A stretch of 64,000 nt of DNA, taken from contig NZ_WBJY01000002.1 in the NCBI RefSeq assembly GCF_008831085.1, positions 434,001 to 498,000 on the forward strand, written 5' to 3'. The notes below the pieces were generated by a model. It was given only the letters and a program-made list of their open reading frames with translations, was not told the origin of the DNA and made no database searches. This document shows, in pieces, positions 59,912 through 64,000 of the stretch. Each line of letters opens with the position of its first letter. Positions within the stretch are counted from its first letter, which is position 1. The DNA comes from Pseudoclavibacter endophyticus (lineage in GTDB: Bacteria; Actinomycetota; Actinomycetes; Actinomycetales; Microbacteriaceae). A program made the translations under genes and the position numbers.

Positions 59912-59944
59912 GCGGGGCCGGGGGTACGTGCCCCCCGGCCCCGC
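59912..59944 (-). terminator. Strong hairpin between hpaE and hpaD
   Basis: GCGGGGCCGGGGG and its exact complement (13 bp) around a 7-nt loop. Both flanking genes point left, so this is either an intra-operon terminator that lowers hpaD expression or an mRNA-stabilising stem. No obvious separate hpaD promoter is seen. Confidence 0.65.
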
Positions 59945-59982
59945 GAGCCGCTTCCGCGGCGGGTTGCCGCGGCGTAGTTCGG

Positions 59983-61479
59983 CTAGTTGGTGCCGAAGCG
60001 GGCGGTGTGCACGTCGCCGAGGGTGATGTGCACGGCCTGCTGGTCGGTGTAGAAGTCGATCGAGCGGTAGCCGCCCTCGTGGCCGAGGCCGGAGGCCTTG
60101 ACGCCGCCGAAGGGCGAGCGGAGGTCGCGCACGTTGTGCGAGTTGAGCCACACCATGCCGGCCTCGACGTCCTGCGCGAAGTTGAGGCCGCGCTGGAGGT
60201 TCGAGGTCCACACGTAGGCGGCGAGGCCGTAGCGCGTGTTGTTGGCGAGCTCGAGCGCCTCCTCGGCCGAGTCGAAGGGCGTGATCGCCACGACGGGGCC
60301 GAAGATCTCCTCCTGGAAGATGCGCGCATCGGGCTTGACGTCGGCGAACACCGTGGGGGCGACCCAGTTTCCGGCCTCGGGGGCTCCCTCGGGGCGGCCG
60401 CCTCCGGCGAGGAGCCGGCCCTCCTCCTTGCCGATCTCGAGGTAGCTCGTGACCTTCTCGTAGTGCTCCGGGTGCACGAGCGCGCCGACCTCGGTCTTGG
60501 GGTCGAAGACGTCGCCGACCTTGATGTTGCGGGCGCGCTCGGCGTACTTCTCGATGAACTCGTCGTAGATCGACCGCTCCACGAGGAGACGCGAGCCGGC
60601 GGTGCAGCGCTCGCCGTTCAGCGAGAACACGCCGAAGAGTGTCGAGTCGATCGCGGCATCCATGTCGGCGTCGGCGAAGACGACGGCCGGCGACTTGCCG
60701 CCGAGCTCCATCGACATGCCCTTGAGGTGCTCGGCGCAGTTGCCGAAGATGATCTGGCCCGTGCGGCTCTCGCCCGTGAACGAGATGAGCGGCACGTCGG
60801 GGTGCTTCACGAGCGAGTCGCCCGCCGTCTCGCCGAGGCCGTTGACGAGGTTGAAGACGCCCTTGGGCAGCCCGGCCTCCTCGAAGATCGTGGCCCACAG
60901 CTGCGCCGACGCCGGCGTGAATTCGGCCGGCTTGAGCACGACCGTGCAGCCCGACGCGATCGACGGCGCGAGCTTCCACGATTCGAGCATGAACGGGGTG
61001 TTCCACGGCGTGATGAGGCCGGCAACGCCGATCGGCTTGCGGTTGACGTAGTTCGCCTGGCGCCCGGGCACCTTGAAGGCGTTGTCGTGCTGGGCGACGA
61101 TCAGGTCGGCGAAGAACCGGAAGTTCTCGGCGGCGCGCTGCGCCTGACCCTTGGCCTGCGTGATCGGCAGGCCCGTGTCCCATGCCTCGATCTGGGCGAG
61201 GTGCTGGTCCTGCGCTTCGACGGCGTCGGCGATCTTGTTGAGGATGCGCGCGCGGGCCCGGGGGACCATGCGCGGCCAGGGGCCGTGCTCGAAGGCCTCG
61301 GTCGCGGCGGCGACGGCGAGGTCGATGTCGGCCTTGTCGCCCGACGCGGCCTTCGCGTACACCTCGTTGGTCGACGGGTTGAGCACCTCGAAGGTCTCAC
61401 CCGAGACCGAATCGACGAACTCGCCGTTGATGTAGTGCTTGATGTCCGTGGGGACACCGGGAGGAGGCGTGTTGCTCAT
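59983..61479 (-). CDS. hpaE: 5-carboxymethyl-2-hydroxymuconate semialdehyde dehydrogenase
   Basis: 498 residues, aldehyde dehydrogenase family. Asn160 (TPWNTPF), Glu258 in MELGGKSP and catalytic Cys292 in NGERCTAGSR are present, and VFADADMDAA and EEIFGPVVAITPF match. It oxidises the HpaD ring-opening product to the dicarboxylate with NAD+. The start overlaps the GntR stop (ATGA), so translation is coupled. Confidence 0.92.
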   Translation of the reverse strand: MSNTPPPGVPTDIKHYINGEFVDSVSGETFEVLNPSTNEVYAKAASGDKADIDLAVAAATEAFEHGPWPRMVPRARARILNKIADAVEAQDQHLAQIEAWDTGLPITQAKGQAQRAAENFRFFADLIVAQHDNAFKVPGRQANYVNRKPIGVAGLITPWNTPFMLESWKLAPSIASGCTVVLKPAEFTPASAQLWATIFEEAGLPKGVFNLVNGLGETAGDSLVKHPDVPLISFTGESRTGQIIFGNCAEHLKGMSMELGGKSPAVVFADADMDAAIDSTLFGVFSLNGERCTAGSRLLVERSIYDEFIEKYAERARNIKVGDVFDPKTEVGALVHPEHYEKVTSYLEIGKEEGRLLAGGGRPEGAPEAGNWVAPTVFADVKPDARIFQEEIFGPVVAITPFDSAEEALELANNTRYGLAAYVWTSNLQRGLNFAQDVEAGMVWLNSHNVRDLRSPFGGVKASGLGHEGGYRSIDFYTDQQAVHITLGDVHTARFGTN

Positions 61480-62267
61480 GCGTGATTCCCTTCGCGTGGT
61501 TCGGTTGATGGTGGTGTTCCCGCGGTCGGCGTTCCGACGTCGGCCGCGGCGGTGGTCTCGGTCGGCTGCGGTGCGGATGCGCGGTGCAGCGCGAGGTAGG
61601 CGCGCATCGTGTTGTGACGGTGGTTGCGTGCCGCGGTCTCGATCTCGGGGAGGTCGGCGCCGCGCTCGATGAGGTCGAGCAGGGCCTCGTGCTCGGCGAC
61701 CGACTCGGCCGCCCTGCCCGGCACGAAGTCGAAGGTCGACGACCGCATGGCCTGCAGTCGCCGCCAGCCCCGCTCGACGAGATCGAGCATGTGCGGATTC
61801 GGGCAGTCGCGGTAGAGCGACTCGTGGAAGGCCTGGTTGAGGCGCGTGAACGTGACGGGGTCGAATGCGTCGAGCGTGCTGCGCAGCTGCGCGCTGATGG
61901 CGCGGGACTCGGCGAGGCGCTGCGGCGTGAGCGTGTGCACGGCGCTCGCGGTTGCGTACCCCTCGACGACACCGAGGGTGTCCATGGTGTGGGCGTACAG
62001 GCCCGGGTCGGGCAGGGCGACCTGCGCACCGACATTACGTTCGTAGGTCACGAGCCCTTCGGCCTCGAGCATCCGGATCGCCTCGCGCACCGGAACGGGG
62101 CTGACGCCCAGCTCGCGCGCGAGCTGGCCGAGGACGAGCCGGAAGCCGGGCGAGTACGTGCCATTCTCGATGCGCTCGCGCACGAACGCGTACGCGAGCT
62201 GCGCCTTCGAGACCCCTTCGGCGGGGGCGCCGTCGGCGGGCGCGGTGCCTACTGCGACGCTTTCCAT
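61476..62267 (-). CDS. GntR-family regulator with FCD domain, probable hpa repressor
   Basis: 263 residues. N-terminal GntR winged helix (AYAFVRERIENGTYSPGFRLVLGQLARELGVSPVPVREAIRMLEAEGLV) and an FCD effector domain with metal/ligand His residues (FHESLYRDC, EHEALLDLIERG, RNHRHNTMRAYL). It lies inside the catabolic operon, overlapping genes on both sides, so it is autoregulated with them. Its probable operator is the palindrome at 63755. The effector is likely a pathway intermediate. Confidence 0.9.
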   Translation of the reverse strand: MESVAVGTAPADGAPAEGVSKAQLAYAFVRERIENGTYSPGFRLVLGQLARELGVSPVPVREAIRMLEAEGLVTYERNVGAQVALPDPGLYAHTMDTLGVVEGYATASAVHTLTPQRLAESRAISAQLRSTLDAFDPVTFTRLNQAFHESLYRDCPNPHMLDLVERGWRRLQAMRSSTFDFVPGRAAESVAEHEALLDLIERGADLPEIETAARNHRHNTMRAYLALHRASAPQPTETTAAADVGTPTAGTPPSTEPREGNHA

Positions 62268-63721
62268 GCCTCGTACTTCGCCTTCCACTCCGCGTTCGGC
62301 GGGAAGAGGCCGTCGACCTTCTCGCCGCGTCGCACCTGTTCGAAGATCCAGGCGTCCTGCTGCTCCTGCTCGTAGGCCTCGTTCGCGACCTCTTCGAGCA
62401 GGCTCGGCGGAACGACGATGATGCCGTCGTTGTCGCCGATGAGCACGTCGCCTGGCTGCACCGAGGTGCCGCCGCACGCGACGGTGCCGCCGACCTCCCA
62501 CGGCACGTGGCGGCGGCCGAGCACGGAGGGGTGGCTGCCGGCCGAGTAGACGGGGATGTCGAGCTCGGCGACGGCGTCCGCGTCGCGGACGCCGCCGTCG
62601 GTGATGATTCCGGCGGCGCCCAGCACCTGTGCGCGCAGGGCGAGCACGTCGCCGACCGTGCCGGTTCCCGTCTCGCCGCGGGCCTCCATGACGACCACGT
62701 CGCCGGGCTTCACGGTGTCCATTGCGCGCTTCTGCGCGTTGTAGCCGCCGCCGTGGGCTTTGAAGAGGTCTTCGCGCAGCGGAATGTAGCGCAGCGTGTG
62801 CGCGTATCCGAGCAGTCGCTTGCCCGGCTTGTTGGTCGTGACGCCCTCGATGAAGCAGTTGTGGATACCCCGCTTGCGCAGTTGCGCCGAGAGCGTCGCG
62901 ACGGCGGTCTTCTCGATCTTGGCGCGCAGCTCGTCGGTGATGACGCCGGACTCGGGGGCGAGGCCGGCCGCCTCCTCCGACCCCCAGGCCTCGGCCCGCT
63001 GCAGGTCGTCGACCTTCGGCATGGCGCCGTAGGGCTGCAGGGGGACCGTTCCCTCGACGACGGTCGTGACGAGGCGGCCGGTCGTGGGCGCTCCCGGGGC
63101 GTTCGGTGCGTCGACCTCGACCTCGACGACGTCACCGGGCACGGCGACCGACGAGCCGGCCGGGGTGCCCGTAAGGATGATGTCACCGGCTTCGAGCGTC
63201 ATGAGCTGCGAGAGGTCGGCGACGAGCTGGCCGAACGGGAACACGAGCCCGGACGTGTCGTCGTCCTGCACGATCTCGCCGTTGACCCAGGTGCGGACGC
63301 GCAGCTCGGCCGGGTCGATCGCGCTTGCCGGGATGATGGCGGGGCCAAGGGGTGTGAAGCCGTCGCCCGACTTGTTCTTGAGGTTCGAGCCCTTGTCGGC
63401 GTAGCGGAGGTCGTACACACCCCAGTCGTTCGCGGCCGTGACACCCGAGATCTTCGACCAGCCCTCGTCGGGACTGACTCGGCGGCACGTCTCGCCGATG
63501 ATGATGGCCACTTCGCCCTCGAAGGCGAGCAGCTCGGTGCCGGCGGGGCGCTCGATCTCGCCGCCGGAGACGCCGATCGAGGTGGCCGGTTTGAGGAAGT
63601 AGCCCGGATGCTTCGGGCTTCGGCCCCGCTGCGCGATACGCGACGGGTAGTTGAGGTGCAGGGCGATGATCTTGCCCGGCTTGTCGGCGCCGGTGAAATC
63701 TGCGGGCACGGTCTCGGCCAT
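62249..63721 (-). CDS. Fusion of FAH-family isomerase and RraA-like decarboxylase/aldolase domain
   Basis: 490 residues. Residues 1-235 are a fumarylacetoacetate-hydrolase fold with metal-binding FEGEVAIIIGETCRRV and LMTLEAGDIILTGTPAG, like the isomerase half of HpcE/HpaG. Residues ~260-475 are an RraA-like fold with GDVLALRAQVLGAAGIITDGGVRD, the Arg-Asp active-site pattern of the HMG/CHA aldolase and oxaloacetate decarboxylase group. E. coli HpcE has two FAH domains for decarboxylation and isomerisation; here the decarboxylase half seems replaced. The ATG at 63721 with AGAGGA is preferred to 63739. First gene of the operon. Confidence 0.82.
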   Translation of the reverse strand: MAETVPADFTGADKPGKIIALHLNYPSRIAQRGRSPKHPGYFLKPATSIGVSGGEIERPAGTELLAFEGEVAIIIGETCRRVSPDEGWSKISGVTAANDWGVYDLRYADKGSNLKNKSGDGFTPLGPAIIPASAIDPAELRVRTWVNGEIVQDDDTSGLVFPFGQLVADLSQLMTLEAGDIILTGTPAGSSVAVPGDVVEVEVDAPNAPGAPTTGRLVTTVVEGTVPLQPYGAMPKVDDLQRAEAWGSEEAAGLAPESGVITDELRAKIEKTAVATLSAQLRKRGIHNCFIEGVTTNKPGKRLLGYAHTLRYIPLREDLFKAHGGGYNAQKRAMDTVKPGDVVVMEARGETGTGTVGDVLALRAQVLGAAGIITDGGVRDADAVAELDIPVYSAGSHPSVLGRRHVPWEVGGTVACGGTSVQPGDVLIGDNDGIIVVPPSLLEEVANEAYEQEQQDAWIFEQVRRGEKVDGLFPPNAEWKAKYEAWKASQ

Positions 63722-63754
63722 GGTGTCCTCTCGCGTCATCGCTGATTGGGTATT

Positions 63755-63769
63755 TCATATCGTATATGA
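63755..63769. promoter_or_regulatory. GntR-type operator over the hpa operon promoter
   Basis: TCATAT-CGT-ATATGA is a perfect palindrome in an AT-rich island. It overlaps the probable -10 TACGAT (63764-63759, minus strand), with -35 TTGCGC at 63786-63781 and a 16-bp spacer. Binding by the operon's own GntR/FCD protein would block transcription until an inducer appears. Confidence 0.65.
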
Positions 63770-63904
63770 TCCCGCGGCCCGCGCAAGGGGTGTGTCAGCG
63801 GATGTTGCGGGCGCGGCGGTGCTTCGGGACGGGCACGCGGGCATCGTCGCACGCGCCGCTTGGCCCCGGGTGACCGCTCGCGCGTGACCCCGGCAAATCC
63901 GGCG

Positions 63905-64000
63905 TCAGGCCTCGGTGTCGGCGTCGCCAAAGACGCGCAGCGCATCGACGAGTCTCGCCCTGGCGGCGGGGGAGAGGCCAGCGGTGCGGGCGGGGTCGGC
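63905..64000 (-). CDS. Partial gene at the window end (C-terminal 31 residues)
   Basis: The minus-strand frame is open to the window edge: ADPARTAGLSPAARARL... RVFGDADTEA, stop at 63905. The LSPAARARLVDALR ending resembles the last helix of MarR-type regulators, such as HpaR, which would suit the context. Too short to assign. Confidence 0.4.
   Translation of the reverse strand, partial: ADPARTAGLSPAARARLVDALRVFGDADTEA

Noticed and set aside
58710..60329. A longer HpaD frame starting at 60329
   Set aside because: The upstream part is antisense to hpaE; MSELNERTL has a ribosome site.

Overview
The window is GC-rich, densely coded actinobacterial DNA, most likely from a Microbacteriaceae-type member of the Micrococcales. 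The evidence is codon bias, iniBAC-like dynamin genes, LxxTG-type wall-anchored exoenzymes, frequent GTG starts, and many promoters whose -10 box lies 6-7 nt before the start codon (leaderless mRNAs). No taxonomic search could be run, so this is inference.

Layout. 1-6300: the end of a LuxR-type regulator, a secreted-looking repeat protein (IniB-like), two translationally coupled dynamin-like GTPases (IniA/IniC-like), and an opposing membrane protein. 6300-17740: core genes, namely TetR plus MFS pump, Ppx/GppA phosphatase, an ArgA-like acetyltransferase, a wall-anchored nuclease and 5'-nucleotidase (nucleic-acid and phosphate scavenging), and RadA. 17819-33169: a genomic island of about 15.3 kb in tRNA-Ser(CGA), flanked by a 22-bp duplication of the tRNA 3' end. 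It keeps only the tail of a tyrosine integrase, an Abi/HEPN gene with a structured leader, and a serine recombinase. Nested inside it, between tRNA-Ala-like direct repeats (about 19.0 and 31.0 kb), is a 12-kb defence cargo: a NaeI-like endonuclease, a cognate C5-methyltransferase, a ParB-like protein, an SNF2 helicase, a DUF3883 protein, a degenerate HNH protein, a Vsr endonuclease and an AAA ATPase. This is the best candidate in the window for an undescribed system: a conventional type II restriction-modification pair joined to a translationally coupled ATPase/nuclease module.

33.5-50.1 kb: DedA protein, APC permease, XRE-cupin regulator, thioredoxin-reductase-like flavoprotein, drug MFS, MHS symporter, LysR, cytochrome P450, LssY-type membrane protein, thioesterase, CPBP-like protein, and a glycine-betaine-type ABC transporter (ProV-ProW-ProX on the minus strand). 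50.5-64 kb: homoprotocatechuate (3,4-dihydroxyphenylacetate) meta-cleavage genes in two blocks. Block one is IclR, HpaI, HpaH, an aromatic-acid MFS and PadR. Block two is HpaD, HpaE, a GntR regulator, and an FAH-RraA fusion in the place of HpaG/HpcE. Between them lie an AbiEi-like gene within a three-copy intergenic repeat, and a beta-lactamase-fold hydrolase. Together the hpa genes would take homoprotocatechuate to pyruvate and succinic semialdehyde. No HpaF isomerase and no 4-hydroxyphenylacetate hydroxylase are present here.
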